From Massilia arenae (GTDB taxonomy: Bacteria; Pseudomonadota; Gammaproteobacteria; Burkholderiales; Burkholderiaceae_D), in the NCBI RefSeq assembly GCF_008014745.1, contig NZ_VPFD01000015.1:186001-250000 (forward strand): DNA of 64,000 nucleotides, in the 5' to 3' direction. The notes below the pieces were generated by a model that worked only from the letters and a program-made list of their open reading frames with translations, searched no databases and was not told where the DNA came from. This document shows, piece by piece, positions 8,490 to 18,275 of this stretch. The translations under genes were made by a program, and so were the position numbers. Numbering within the stretch: the stretch's first letter is position 1; each line of letters opens with the position of its first letter.

Positions 8490-9947
8490 TCAGTCGAACC
8501 GGCGCTGCATCGCCAGCAGCACGGCCCCCACCAGGCCCACCCACATCACGACCCAGAACAGGTCCTGCCCCGCGAGCAGGCCGGCCTGGCGCGCCATCTC
8601 GGCGCCGCCATCCAGAAGCGCGGTCGACTTCTCGGCCAGCCGCGACGAGTGCAGCGCCGTGCGCTCCTGCAGCGCGACATTGGTCACGCCGACGCCCAGC
8701 GCCAGGCCCACCTGGCCCAGCATGTTCTTCAGTTGCTGGGCATGCGCGAACACCACGTTGTCGGCCTGCAGATCCTTGAACGAGTGGATCGCGGCGGTGG
8801 CCATGCCGAGCGTCAGGAAGCCGCCGAACAGGCCAAGCCACAGCATCACCGTGTCCCAGGCGTCGGCGCGCGGATCGAGGGTCGCGAAGCGCCAGCCCAG
8901 CGCCGCCAGCATCAGGAAGCCGGTCACGAAGAACCGGGTCGGATGCGGATTGCGCTTGACCAGCTGCAGCATCACCGTGAACACGACGAACGTCGACAGC
9001 AGGCCGACGCCCTGCAGCACGCCCGCCTGTTCCAGCCCCATGCCCAGGCCCTTCTGTACCGCCAGCGGCAACAGGGTATTGACCATCCCGAGCACCGCGT
9101 AGCAGACCGCGAAGATGATCAGGCCCAGGCGGTAGCGCGCGCTGGCCAGGATGTTCAGGTGCAGGAACGGTTCGCGGCGGCGCGCCTTGAGCAGGCCGAA
9201 GGCCAGCAGCAAGCCAAGGCCCAGCGCCAGGTGGCCCAGCAGCGCGGCGCGTTCGCCGCCATGCCAGTCATAAGTCAGGTGCTGCAGGGCGTACAGCGTG
9301 ATCGCGGCGCCGCCGCCGAGCAGGATCGCATCCGGCACGTAGAGGCGCGTCGGGGTGCCGTCCAGCGTGTCCGCGCCCACCGGCAGCCAGCGCGCCGCGA
9401 TGCCGGCGCCGATCGCGGCCAGCGCCGCCAGCAGCAGGAACATGCCGCCCCAGGCCTCGTGCCCGACGAACTTCGCCGCGGCCAGGGGGCCGAGCGCCAG
9501 GCCGAGCGACAGCGCGCTCCCGAATGCCGCGATGCCCTGCAGGCGCTGGGGCGACGGCGGTATCAGATTCACCATCATGCGCGAGGCCGTCATGAACACG
9601 CCGCCGCCCATGGCCATCAACAGCCGGCCGCCGGCGAAGGCGGCCACGCTGCCGCTGCCCGCGCAGAGCCAGGCGCCGAGCATGTAGAACACCACGCCGC
9701 CGAGCAGGTAGTTGCGCCAGCCGAGGCGCTGCACCAGCACCGTCAGCTGAGAGATCGACAGCACCGCCACCGCCGCGTACAGGGCCGAGACGGTTGCGTA
9801 TTCCTCGGGCGAGGCGCCGATGTGGCCCATGATGGCCGGGGCCGCGAACACCGTCATGCCCGTCGAGAGGAACTCGATGAAATTGAAGACGAAGATCCCG
9901 GCCAGCAAGGCCGGACGCGGAATGCTTACACTAGTGGGGGCGTTCAT
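8490..9947 (-). CDS. DHA2-family MFS drug exporter (EmrB-like)
   Basis: The 485-residue protein has about 14 hydrophobic segments and matches DHA2 exporters that work with an HlyD-type adaptor and an outer-membrane channel. Examples of family segments are FIEFLSTGMTVFAAPAI near residue 23 and GGRLLMAMGGGVFMTASRMM near residue 105. It begins 15 bp after the adaptor gene stop and is last in the OMF-adaptor-MFS operon. The cargo, probably a drug or aromatic acid, is unknown. Confidence 0.85.
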   Translation of the reverse strand: MNAPTSVSIPRPALLAGIFVFNFIEFLSTGMTVFAAPAIMGHIGASPEEYATVSALYAAVAVLSISQLTVLVQRLGWRNYLLGGVVFYMLGAWLCAGSGSVAAFAGGRLLMAMGGGVFMTASRMMVNLIPPSPQRLQGIAAFGSALSLGLALGPLAAAKFVGHEAWGGMFLLLAALAAIGAGIAARWLPVGADTLDGTPTRLYVPDAILLGGGAAITLYALQHLTYDWHGGERAALLGHLALGLGLLLAFGLLKARRREPFLHLNILASARYRLGLIIFAVCYAVLGMVNTLLPLAVQKGLGMGLEQAGVLQGVGLLSTFVVFTVMLQLVKRNPHPTRFFVTGFLMLAALGWRFATLDPRADAWDTVMLWLGLFGGFLTLGMATAAIHSFKDLQADNVVFAHAQQLKNMLGQVGLALGVGVTNVALQERTALHSSRLAEKSTALLDGGAEMARQAGLLAGQDLFWVVMWVGLVGAVLLAMQRRFD

Positions 9948-9962
9948 CGCCGGCCCTTTCCA

Positions 9963-11135
9963 TCAACGCGACGCCACCGCGCCCGGATGGCCGAGCGCGC
10001 GCCGGATCGCCTCCTCGGCGCCATGCGACTCGGTCTCGAACACGACGGTCTTGTACTGCTGGCGCACGGCGCCGGCCTGCATCAGGCTCGGGCCCTGCTT
10101 GCCAGTGGTGTCGATTGCCACCTTCATCGACAGGCCCAGGCGCAGCGGGTGGCGCGCCAGGTCGGCCGGATCGAGCGCGATGCGTACCGGCACCCGCTGC
10201 ACCACCTTGATCCAGTTACCGGTCGCGTTCTGCGCCGGGACCGCCGCGAAGGCGCTGCCGGTGCCGGCTTCCTGGCCGACCACGCGGCCATGGAAGACGA
10301 CGTCCTTGCCGTACACATCGGAGGTGACCGCAACCGGCTGGCCGATGCGCACGTCCTTGAGCTGGGTTTCTTTCAGGTTGGCGGTGACCCACATCTGGTC
10401 CAGCGGCACGATCGCCATCAGGGGCGTGCCCTGCGCCACGCGCTGGCCGATCTGGACGTTGCGGCGGGCGACGATGCCGCCCACCGGCGCGGCCAGCGTG
10501 GTGCGCGCCAGGCCCAGCGAGGCGTCGCGCAGCTGGGCGATCGCGGCCAGTACGTCGGGATGGCTTTCGACCGTGGTGCCGTCGACCATGGCCAGGGCCG
10601 AGCCGACCTGCTGGCGCGCGGCCGTCAAGGCGGCGCGCGCAGCGGCCACGGCGTCTTGAGCGTGGCGAATATCCTCGCCCGAGACCGCGCCGGTGTCGGC
10701 CAGCTTGCGCCGGCGTTCCAGGTCGCTGGTGGCCTTGCCGAGATCCGCCTCGCGCTGGGCAACCGTCGCGCGCAACTGCTCGACGCCCGCGAACTGCGCC
10801 CGCACCTGGCGCGCCGATTTGGACAGCGCTGCCTCGGCGCGGTCCTGGGCCAGGCGCGCGTCGACTTCGTTCAGTTGCACCAGCACCTCGCCGGGCCGCA
10901 CGAAATCGGTGTTGTCGGCCGCGATGCGGGTCACGGTGCCGCCGACTTGCGGCGTCACCTGCACCAGGTTGCCCTCGACATAGGCGTCTTCGGTGTGCTG
11001 GCTGTTCCAGCCGATGCCGAGCACCTCGGGCGAGGACCAGGCGATGCCGGCGGCGGCGGCCAGCACGGAGACGGTCAGGCCGATCGCGATCTTGCGGCGG
11101 CCCTGGGGAGCGTTGTTGGTATTCTTGGGGTCCAT
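9963..11135 (-). CDS. HlyD/EmrA-family periplasmic adaptor protein
   Basis: The 390-residue adaptor has one N-terminal membrane helix (about residues 17-35), a lipoyl half-motif VTPQVGGTVTRIAADN, a coiled-coil hairpin (residues 90-185) and a second lipoyl half (AAPVGGIVARRNVQIGQRV). It links the inner-membrane MFS pump to the outer-membrane factor. The start at 11135 was preferred over 11156 because GAGAGA lies 6-7 bases upstream and the MDPKNTN start resembles EmrA N-termini. Confidence 0.87.
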   Translation of the reverse strand: MDPKNTNNAPQGRRKIAIGLTVSVLAAAAGIAWSSPEVLGIGWNSQHTEDAYVEGNLVQVTPQVGGTVTRIAADNTDFVRPGEVLVQLNEVDARLAQDRAEAALSKSARQVRAQFAGVEQLRATVAQREADLGKATSDLERRRKLADTGAVSGEDIRHAQDAVAAARAALTAARQQVGSALAMVDGTTVESHPDVLAAIAQLRDASLGLARTTLAAPVGGIVARRNVQIGQRVAQGTPLMAIVPLDQMWVTANLKETQLKDVRIGQPVAVTSDVYGKDVVFHGRVVGQEAGTGSAFAAVPAQNATGNWIKVVQRVPVRIALDPADLARHPLRLGLSMKVAIDTTGKQGPSLMQAGAVRQQYKTVVFETESHGAEEAIRRALGHPGAVASR

Positions 11136-11152
11136 GGCGTTCTCTCGATTGA

Positions 11153-12607
11153 TCAATGTACGGCCAGAGCCTGGTAGCCGCCACCCAGTGCGCGCACCAG
11201 GTTCACGTCCAGCTCGTAGGCGCGGGCGTCCAGGTCGGCCTGGGCGCGGCGCTGGGCCACCACCTGGGTCTCTGCGATCAGCACCTGCACGAAGTTGCCC
11301 AGGCCCGCGCGATAACGCTGCTCGGCCAGGTCGTAGGCCTGCTCGGCCGCGCCCAATGCCAGGTCCTGCTCGCGCACCCGTTCGCCCAGCCAGCGCAGCG
11401 ACGTCAGTTGCGCCGTCACGTCACGCAGCGCCTCGACCACGGCGGCGTTGTAGGTCTCGACCGCAACGTCGAATTCGGCATTGCGCGCCGCGAGATTGCT
11501 GCGCAGCCGGCCGCCGTCGAGCAGCGGCAGGGTCACCAGCGGGCCGGCGGCGAAGCTGCGGCTGCCGCCCTGCAGCAGGCGGTCGAAGCCCAGGCTTGCC
11601 AGGCCGCCGGACACGCTCAGGTTCACGGTTGGATAGAACTGCGCTTTGGCGACGTCGATCTCTCCGCTGGCCGCTTCGACCTGCCAGCGCAGGGCGACCA
11701 GTTCCGGCCGACGGCCCAGCAGCGCGGCCGGAATATCGACCGGCGCCGCCGCCGGACGGTCCAGGCGCAGTTGCGGACGGGCGATCGATATGGCCGCGTC
11801 CTGGCCCTGCCCGCCCAGGGCAGCGATCTGGCCGCGGGTCAGCGCGATGGCCTCGTCCAGCGCCGCGATCTGGCCGCGCGCGGACGGCACGCCGATCTCG
11901 GCCTGCTTGAGCTCCGCCTTGCTGTCGAGCTGGGCGGAGACCCGCTGCTGCACCAGCTCGAGGATGCGGCTTCTCTGGCGCAGCTCGCGCTCGGCCAGGT
12001 CGCGCTGGGCGTACAGGTGGTCCAGACGCAGATAGGCCTGCACCACGGCCGTCGATACGGCAAGGCGCGCGGCCTGGGCTTCGGCCCGGCGCGCATTGAC
12101 GCGGCCGGCGGCGGCGGTCACGCCCGCTGCGTTCTTGCCCCAGAAATCGAGTTCATAATTCAGGTTGACGCTGGCGTCGTTGACCCACTGCCAGCTGCCG
12201 GCCAATGGCTTGGGCACGCTGCCGTTTTCGCTGTAGCGCTGGCGCGCGGAACGGACCGAGGCATTGGCCTGCGGCCCCAGGCTCGCTGCGGCCAGACCCT
12301 CGAGGGCCGCCGCCTGGCGCACCCGCGCGAGCGCGCCGGCAATCGTCGGGCTGGCATCGCGTGCATTCGCCACCAGCTGGTCGAGCTGGGAATCGCCATA
12401 GGCGCGCCACCAATCCTGGGCTGGCCAGTCGGCGGTCTCAGTCGCCAACGACCCAATAGCGCGCGATGAATTCGTAGTCGCGTCCTGATTCAGGCCGGCC
12501 AATTGCGGCTGCGCACCCATCGACACGCAACCACTGAGAACGAGCATCGCAGAAACAAGCGCCAGGCGGGTCGATAACCGGCATGGCGTGGGAAGAGATG
12601 GAAGCAT
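11153..12607 (-). CDS. NodT-family outer-membrane efflux lipoprotein
   Basis: The 484-residue protein is the TolC/NodT-type outer-membrane channel of this tripartite pump. It has a lipoprotein signal (LVLSGC) and two OEP repeats of long alpha-helical coiled coils (about residues 75-260 and 285-475). Motifs such as WWRAYGDSQLDQLV and LPLLDGGRLRSNLAARNAEFD are typical. The start at 12607 has GAGG six bases upstream and is used instead of 12622. The adaptor and MFS genes follow 17 and 15 bp apart. Confidence 0.88.
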   Translation of the reverse strand: MLPSLPTPCRLSTRLALVSAMLVLSGCVSMGAQPQLAGLNQDATTNSSRAIGSLATETADWPAQDWWRAYGDSQLDQLVANARDASPTIAGALARVRQAAALEGLAAASLGPQANASVRSARQRYSENGSVPKPLAGSWQWVNDASVNLNYELDFWGKNAAGVTAAAGRVNARRAEAQAARLAVSTAVVQAYLRLDHLYAQRDLAERELRQRSRILELVQQRVSAQLDSKAELKQAEIGVPSARGQIAALDEAIALTRGQIAALGGQGQDAAISIARPQLRLDRPAAAPVDIPAALLGRRPELVALRWQVEAASGEIDVAKAQFYPTVNLSVSGGLASLGFDRLLQGGSRSFAAGPLVTLPLLDGGRLRSNLAARNAEFDVAVETYNAAVVEALRDVTAQLTSLRWLGERVREQDLALGAAEQAYDLAEQRYRAGLGNFVQVLIAETQVVAQRRAQADLDARAYELDVNLVRALGGGYQALAVH

Positions 12608-12666
12608 GGTGTGCCTCGGCAAAGAATACTGAATAGCCGAAGCATAGTTGCTCTGAGTTATTTAGG

Positions 12667-12686
12667 CCATGCCGTAAGCGGCATGG
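12667..12686 (-). terminator. Hairpin downstream of the LysR gene
   Basis: Eight-base arms CCATGCCG and CGGCATGG flank a TAAG loop just past the LysR stop codon. No long T-run follows, so it may be a weak terminator between lysR and the efflux genes. An adjacent 19-bp near-palindrome (12690-12708) overlaps the last LysR codons. Confidence 0.45.
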
Positions 12687-12689
12687 GGA

Positions 12690-13631
12690 TTATGCAGATT
12701 CTGCATAACCGTCCTCCGCGCCTAGCGTATTGGTGAGTGTCGTGAGCACGAACTCGCGCAGCCAGCGGTTGGCCGGGTCGCGATGGCTGCGCTCGTGCCA
12801 GTACAGCGCCAGCTGCAGCGGCGGCAGCTCGACCGGCATGGGCGCCAGCACCAGGCCAAGGTCGCGCGCCAGCGGCCGCGCCAGGCGCAGCGGGATGGTG
12901 GCGATGGCGTCGGTATGCAGCGCGATGTGGGCGGCCGAGGTGAAACTCGGCACGTGGCACAGGATGCGCGTGGGTTCCAGCAGCGTCTCGAGCTTGCGGG
13001 TCACGGCCACGTTGTGGTGGCTCGTATGCTCCATCTCGATCAGCACGTGGCGGTGGGTCAGCCAGGCGTCGCGATCGAGTTGATCGGCCCAGGGATGGCC
13101 GCGCCGCATCAGGCAGGCGTATTCGTCGTCCCACAGCTTGCGCTGGCGGATGTTGTTGAGCAGGTGCGGAAAGCGGCCGATGGCCAGGTCGATGTGGCCG
13201 CGTTCGAGCTGGGCTTCGAGCGAGCCCGGATCGATGTGCACACTGCGCAGCTGCAGGCCGGCGGCGCCGTTTTCCAGCTTCGCCAGCCCATCGAGCAGTT
13301 GCGGCAGGATGTTCACCACCGCGCCGTCGACCATGTACAGGCCGAAGGAACGGGTGGCGGTGAGCGGATCGAATGCGGCCGGGCCGCCTTCGAGCTGGCG
13401 CGCCGCGTCCAGCACCGCCGCCACCGGACCGGCCAGCTCGAGCGCGCGCGCGGTGGGCTGCATGCGCTGGCCCGAACGCACCAACAGCGGGTCGCCGAAA
13501 TGGCGCCGCAGCTTGGCCAGCGCGCGGCTGACGGTGGGCTGGGTCATGCCGAGCAGTTCGGCGGTGCGGGTGAGGCTGCCCTCGCGCAGGAGGCTGTCGA
13601 GGATCAGTAATTGGGAAAGGTCGGGGATCAC
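12690..13631 (-). CDS. LysR-family transcriptional regulator
   Basis: The 313-residue regulator has an N-terminal winged HTH (residues 6-65; LTRTAELLGMTQPTVSRALA) and a LysR substrate-binding domain to the C-terminus. The start at 13631 places the HTH at the usual distance. It lies 82 bp upstream of the outer-membrane efflux gene on the same strand, so it is the likely regulator of that three-gene pump. The effector is unknown. It resembles NodD/PcpR-like LysR proteins in length and in its FGLYMVDGAVVNILPQLL segment. Confidence 0.85.
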   Translation of the reverse strand: MIPDLSQLLILDSLLREGSLTRTAELLGMTQPTVSRALAKLRRHFGDPLLVRSGQRMQPTARALELAGPVAAVLDAARQLEGGPAAFDPLTATRSFGLYMVDGAVVNILPQLLDGLAKLENGAAGLQLRSVHIDPGSLEAQLERGHIDLAIGRFPHLLNNIRQRKLWDDEYACLMRRGHPWADQLDRDAWLTHRHVLIEMEHTSHHNVAVTRKLETLLEPTRILCHVPSFTSAAHIALHTDAIATIPLRLARPLARDLGLVLAPMPVELPPLQLALYWHERSHRDPANRWLREFVLTTLTNTLGAEDGYAESA

Positions 13632-13682
13632 GGCCGCATCATATCATTGCGGCAACTAGCACGTGATCCCCTGGAGGCCGGC

Positions 13683-14642
13683 TCAGCCGCCCAGCACCTT
13701 GCGCAGCGTGCGCGACAGGTCTTCGGCCGAGAACTTGGCGACATAGGCGTCGGCGCGCACGTTCTTGACGTGTTCCTCGTTGGTGCTGCCCGACAGCGAC
13801 GAGTGGATCACGACCGGCAGGTTGCCGAAGCGGTTGCTCGACTTGATGTTGCGGGTAAGCGTGAAGCCGTCCATCTCGGGCATCTCGAGGTCGGTCAGCA
13901 CCATGGCCACGCGGTCGTACACGGTGCGGCCTTCGGCTTCGGCCGCGGCGGCGATCGTGCCCAACTGGTCCCAGGCTTCCTTGCCGCTCTTGGTCATGAT
14001 GTAGGGCAGGCCCATCGCGTCCAGGCCCTGCTCGATCAGCGCGCGCGCCACCACCGAGTCGTCGGCCGCCAGGATCACGGAACCCGGCTTGATCGAGATC
14101 TTGGCGCCCACTGCCTGTTCCATGTTCTCGCGCTCCTGGGTCGGGTTCAGGTTGCGGAGGATCGTCTCGACGTCCAGTACCTGGGCCAGGCGTGCCGGCT
14201 GGCCGTCCTGCTCGGGCAGGCGCGCGATGCTGGTCACCATGCCGCTGCCGGCACTGTGCTCGGCGGTCATCACCTGGCTCCAGTCCAGGCGCACGATTTC
14301 TTCGACGCTCTCGACGGCGAAAGCCTGGGTGGTGCGCGCGAACTCGGTCACCAGCATGATGTTCAGGCCGGTCTTGGGCTTGACGCCGGTGATGCCCGGC
14401 AGGTCGAGCACCTGGATGATCTGGCCACGCAGGTTGACCACGCCCAGCACGTGGCGCGGCGCGCCGGCCACCGCCGTGATTTCGGGCATGGCCACGATCT
14501 CGCGGATCTTGAAGACGTTGATGCCGAACAGCTCGTTATGGTTGCCCTGCTCGTCACCGCCCAGGCGGAACAACAGCAATTCGAATTTATTGGTGCCGGT
14601 CAGGTTGCTGCGTTCGTCGACTTCTTGTTGTACCGATTTCAT
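13683..14642 (-). CDS. cheV: Chemotaxis protein CheV (CheW-receiver fusion)
   Basis: The 319-residue protein has a CheW-like coupling domain (residues about 15-160; VFKIREIVAMPEITAVAGAP) fused to a receiver domain (about 185-319). The receiver retains the acidic pair (ILAADDSV), the phospho-Asp in VLTDLEMPEMDG, the Ser switch in VIHSSLSGS and a Lys in AYVAKF. CheV couples receptors to CheA and adapts by phosphorylation. It stands alone, with no other chemotaxis genes nearby. Confidence 0.92.
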   Translation of the reverse strand: MKSVQQEVDERSNLTGTNKFELLLFRLGGDEQGNHNELFGINVFKIREIVAMPEITAVAGAPRHVLGVVNLRGQIIQVLDLPGITGVKPKTGLNIMLVTEFARTTQAFAVESVEEIVRLDWSQVMTAEHSAGSGMVTSIARLPEQDGQPARLAQVLDVETILRNLNPTQERENMEQAVGAKISIKPGSVILAADDSVVARALIEQGLDAMGLPYIMTKSGKEAWDQLGTIAAAAEAEGRTVYDRVAMVLTDLEMPEMDGFTLTRNIKSSNRFGNLPVVIHSSLSGSTNEEHVKNVRADAYVAKFSAEDLSRTLRKVLGG

Positions 14643-14777
14643 GTTCCATCCTGGATTAATAGTGCTGTACGGAAACCGTTGCGGAAGTCATTGTAGTCGT
14701 GCGGCTCTTTCTTGGGTCAATACGACGCACGAGCCTTGCTGATTTTGCCGGAACCAGTGCAAAAAAACCACGGATTG

Positions 14778-16187
14778 TCACACGAGGCCAGTTAAGTAAT
14801 ATACGCCGATGACAACAAATACCGCCGCCGTCTTGATCATGGTGACGGCGAAGATGTCGCGGTAGGCTTCGCGGTGGGTCAGCCCGGTGACGGCCAGCAA
14901 GGTGATCACGGCGCCGTTGTGCGGCAGCGTGTCCATGCCGCCGCTGGCCATCGCCACGACCCTATGCATCACCTCCAGCGGGATCCCCGCGCTATCGGCG
15001 CCGCGGATGAAGACATCGGACATCGCCGCCAGTGCGATGCTCATGCCGCCCGAGGCCGAGCCGGTGATGCCGGCCAGCGAGCTGACCGAGACCGCCGCGT
15101 TCACCAGCGGATTCGGGATGCTGCGCAGCGCATCGCTCACCACCAGGAAGCCCGGCAACGCCGCGATCACGCCGCCAAAGCCGTATTCCGAGGCCGTATT
15201 CATCGCCGCCAGCAGCGCGCCGCCCACCGCCGCCTTGCTGCCGTCGGCAAAGCGCTTGGCCACCCGTCCGAATGCGGTCGCGATCACGAACAGGATCCCC
15301 AGCAGCAGTGCCGCCTGCACCGCCCAGATCGCGGTCACGGTCTTGATCGTCGTCGTTACCGGCGTCGAGATGCCCGGCAGGATCTCAGGCGGCACCGTGT
15401 GGCTGTCGCCGCCGTACCAGATCGGAATCATGCGGGTGAAGACGAAGTTGGCCACGCCCACCAGCAACAGCGGCGCCACCGCCAGCAGCGGATGCGGCAA
15501 GCCGCCGGCGCCCGTGTCCACCCGTTCCGGTTCGTTCACCAGCGAGGTGCCGTAGCCCTCCCCTTTGGCGGCGGCGGTGCGGCGGCGCCATTCCAGGTAA
15601 GTCAGCCCGACCGCCAGGATGAACAGCGCGCCCACGGTGCCCAGCACCGGCGCCGCCCACGAGGTAGTCTGGAAGAAGGTGGTCGGGATGATGTTCTGGA
15701 TCTGCGGGGTGCCGGGCAAGGCATCCATCGTGAACGAAAAAGCGCCCAGCGCGATCGCCCCCGGCAGCAGGCGCTTGGGAATGTCGCTCTGGCGATAGAG
15801 TTCGGCCGCGAATGGATACACCGCGAAGACGACCACGAACAGCGACACGCCGCCATAGGTGAGCAAGGCGCATACGGCGACGATGACGGCATTGGCGCGC
15901 GCCGCGCCGATGTAGCGGATCGCGGCCGCCACGATGGACTCGGAAAAGCCGGATAGTTCGATCACCTTGCCGAACACCGCGCCGAGCATGAACACCGGGA
16001 AGTACAGCTTGACGAAACCGACCATCTTTTCCATGAAGATGCCGGAAAAGACCGGGGCGACCTGCGCCGGGTCGGTGAGCAGCACGGCGCCGAGAGCGGC
16101 GACCGGCGCAAACAGGATGACGCTGTAGCCGCGGTAGGCGGCGAACATCAGGAAGGTCAGTGCGGCCAGGACGATCAGGAAGGACAA
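14778..16187 (-). CDS. GntP-family permease
   Basis: The 469-residue protein has about 12 membrane segments and matches the GntP/citrate-type proton symporter superfamily. It has an ALGAFSFTMDALPGTPQIQN motif near residue 145 and a second-half VSSLAGITGSASGGMSIALA motif near residue 365. Substrates of relatives include gluconate, hydroxybutyrate and other short hydroxy acids. No catabolic gene is adjacent, so the substrate remains open. The start at 16187 gives a first helix immediately. Confidence 0.8.
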   Translation of the reverse strand: MSFLIVLAALTFLMFAAYRGYSVILFAPVAALGAVLLTDPAQVAPVFSGIFMEKMVGFVKLYFPVFMLGAVFGKVIELSGFSESIVAAAIRYIGAARANAVIVAVCALLTYGGVSLFVVVFAVYPFAAELYRQSDIPKRLLPGAIALGAFSFTMDALPGTPQIQNIIPTTFFQTTSWAAPVLGTVGALFILAVGLTYLEWRRRTAAAKGEGYGTSLVNEPERVDTGAGGLPHPLLAVAPLLLVGVANFVFTRMIPIWYGGDSHTVPPEILPGISTPVTTTIKTVTAIWAVQAALLLGILFVIATAFGRVAKRFADGSKAAVGGALLAAMNTASEYGFGGVIAALPGFLVVSDALRSIPNPLVNAAVSVSSLAGITGSASGGMSIALAAMSDVFIRGADSAGIPLEVMHRVVAMASGGMDTLPHNGAVITLLAVTGLTHREAYRDIFAVTMIKTAAVFVVIGVYYLTGLV

Positions 16188-16309
16188 GTCGACTCCATGT
16201 GATGGCGTGTAAAGACGTCATCATTATAGAAAAGGAGCGCGGCCTTGGGCCAGCATTTGCGCCGATGCGGCGCATGCTTATGCAGGCAGCATCGGCAAGC
16301 CACGTCGTT

Positions 16310-16411
16310 CCCGCGCAGGCGGGAACCCAAGTTTGCACGCATATCGACAGCGCAAGCAAACTTGGGTCCCCGCCTGCGCGGGGAGTCGTTACTGCCAGTG
16401 GCAGTAACGAC
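16310..16411. repeat. Large imperfect inverted repeat plus hairpin (REP-like element)
   Basis: Two 27-base arms (16310-16336 and 16356-16382, beginning CCCGCGCAGGCGGG and ending CCTGCGCGGG) are reverse complements with one mismatch around a 19-nt loop. They are followed by a perfect 12-bp hairpin GTCGTTACTGCC (16385-16396) / GGCAGTAACGAC (16400-16411). It separates the ends of the GntP gene start region and the PhoD stop codon. A related hairpin is at 49111-49137, which points to a dispersed intergenic family. Confidence 0.85.
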
Positions 16412-16419
16412 GGCGCCTA

Positions 16420-18198
16420 CTAGGCAACGTTGTCCTCGACCCGCGGCGTCGTCGAGCCACTGGCCAGCGTGATGCGGGTGCGCTTGGCCAGCGGCGCGCT
16501 CGGCGCGGCGCCATTGGCGTCCAGCGGCTTGACCTTGGTGAACACCACGCTGAAGGATGCCGGGGTCACGGTCGCCACCGCATAGCCCTGGGCATCGTGA
16601 TCGGCATAGGCGAAGGCCGGATTGTTCGCGCGCAGCACCTGGTCGAAGCCCTGCGGCGTGGCCACCAGCGGCGCCAGCGGCGTGCTGCCGGCGCCGGCCC
16701 GCAGGTACTGGTAGAACGACGAGCTGCTGATGCCTGCACTGACGAAGTCCACCGCCACCGGACGGCCGCTACGCGGGTCGTTGCTGTCGTAGATCACGCC
16801 GCACTGGAAGGCGTGCAGGTCGCCCGTGATCGCCACCACGTTCTTCACGTCGTTGCTGGCCAGGTGGCCCAGCATCTCGGCGCGGTAGGACGGGAACCCG
16901 TCCCAGCCGTCGGCGTTCACGATATACAGGTTGTTGTACGGCGCCGGCGCCAGGGTGCGCATGTCGAGCCACATGCGGTTGAGGGTCACTTCATTACCCC
17001 ACACTTTCCAGGTCGCCGTCGAGCCCTTCATGGTGTCCTTCCACCACTGGGTCTGCGTCGGTCCGAGCAAGCCCGGATTGCGGCCCAGCGCCGCCTTGGC
17101 GCCTGCCTCGAACTGCGCCAACAGCGGCTGCGGCACGAAGTAGCGCGAGCCGATCGAATCGTCGCCGTTCACCGGGTCGCCTTGCAGCATGCTGGCGTAG
17201 GCCGCTTCATTGACCACGTGGTCGTCGCGGTACAGCCGCTGGTCGGTCATCACCAGGTGCATCAGGGTGCCGAAGCGGAAGTCGCGGTAAATGCGGATAT
17301 TGTCGTAGCCGGCCTTGTTCAGGTCGAACGAGACGTCGCCCCAGTCGATCGGCATGTACTCGGCCCAGGCCTGGGTGGCGTTGCGGCGGCGCGAGGTCTG
17401 CTGCTGGTTGGCGTTGTCGTAGGTCTGGTGGTCTTGCCAGCAATCGTCCGAGAATTCATGGTCGTCCCAGATCACGATCATCGGGCACTTGGCGTGCAGC
17501 GCCTGCAGGCGCGCGTCGCCGCGATAGGTGCGGTACAGGGTGCGGTAGTCGGCCAGGGTGTTGGCGTAAATCCCGCCGCCTTCGATCCTCACGCCATCGG
17601 GCAGGTTGATGCGCGCATGGGCCGGCTCGGCGCGGCCGGACTGGAAGTCGGCGCCGACCGTCTCGTAGACGTAGTCGCCCAGGTGGACGATGAAATCGAG
17701 CTCCTCGGCCGCCAGCATGCCCATCGCGGCCCAGTGATTGACGCTCCAGTCCTGGCAGGTCATCCAGGCGAAGCGCATCTGCGCTGGGGTGCTGGCGGCG
17801 CTTGGTGCGGTTTTGGCCTGGCCCACCGGGCTCAGGTCGGCGCCGGCGCGGAAGCGGTAGTAATAGCGGGTGGCCGGGGCCAGGCCGGTGAGCTTGGCAC
17901 GGACCGTGTGGTCGTAGGTCGGCACCGCCCTCAGCTCCACCACGCCGGTGACCTGGGTGAATGCCGCATCCGTCGCCACCTCGAGCTGAAGCTCGACTTC
18001 TTCGCTGCCGCTCTTTGGCGCGCAGCGGGTCCAGAATACGATGCTGCCCTCCTTCGGATCGCCGCTGGCGACGCCCAGCGGGAAGCTGAAGCTGCCCTGC
18101 GGCGGTGTGTCGTCCGAGCCGCCGCAAGCGGCCAGCAGGCCGCCGGCGCTGGCGACGGTGAAATATGCGCTACTGCGTAAGAAGCTCCGACGATCCAC
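16420..18198 (-). CDS. phoD: PhoD-family alkaline phosphatase/phosphodiesterase, Tat lipoprotein
   Basis: The 592-residue enzyme belongs to the PhoD metallophosphatase family (Fe3+/Ca2+ dependent, extracytoplasmic phosphodiester or monoester hydrolysis). The N-terminus carries a twin-arginine motif (DRRSFLRSS) and a lipobox-like LLAACG, so it may be a Tat-exported lipoprotein. Metal-binding signatures are HLGDYVYE near residue 173, WDDHEFSDDCWQDH near 247 and GDLHAFQCGV near 465. It is preceded by an Ig-like PhoD_N domain (residues 35-140). It is monocistronic. Confidence 0.9.
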   Translation of the reverse strand: MDRRSFLRSSAYFTVASAGGLLAACGGSDDTPPQGSFSFPLGVASGDPKEGSIVFWTRCAPKSGSEEVELQLEVATDAAFTQVTGVVELRAVPTYDHTVRAKLTGLAPATRYYYRFRAGADLSPVGQAKTAPSAASTPAQMRFAWMTCQDWSVNHWAAMGMLAAEELDFIVHLGDYVYETVGADFQSGRAEPAHARINLPDGVRIEGGGIYANTLADYRTLYRTYRGDARLQALHAKCPMIVIWDDHEFSDDCWQDHQTYDNANQQQTSRRRNATQAWAEYMPIDWGDVSFDLNKAGYDNIRIYRDFRFGTLMHLVMTDQRLYRDDHVVNEAAYASMLQGDPVNGDDSIGSRYFVPQPLLAQFEAGAKAALGRNPGLLGPTQTQWWKDTMKGSTATWKVWGNEVTLNRMWLDMRTLAPAPYNNLYIVNADGWDGFPSYRAEMLGHLASNDVKNVVAITGDLHAFQCGVIYDSNDPRSGRPVAVDFVSAGISSSSFYQYLRAGAGSTPLAPLVATPQGFDQVLRANNPAFAYADHDAQGYAVATVTPASFSVVFTKVKPLDANGAAPSAPLAKRTRITLASGSTTPRVEDNVA

Positions 18199-18275
18199 TT
18201 GCCACCTCCCTGTTGAAAATGTGTCGGCAGTCTAGCGAGCCGATATTTCCGAGGCATGACAGGGCGAAGCGCGGC

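Noticed and set aside
8373-11177. A 934-codon open frame on the + strand across the MFS and adaptor genes
   Set aside because: It is antisense to two well supported efflux genes and its translation is Gln/His/Arg-rich low complexity.
12690-12708. A 19-bp near-palindrome with TTATGCAG/CTGCATAA arms at the LysR 3' end
   Set aside because: It lies in the last coding codons and about 50 bp from any plausible promoter box; could be an operator for the efflux genes but nothing else supports it.
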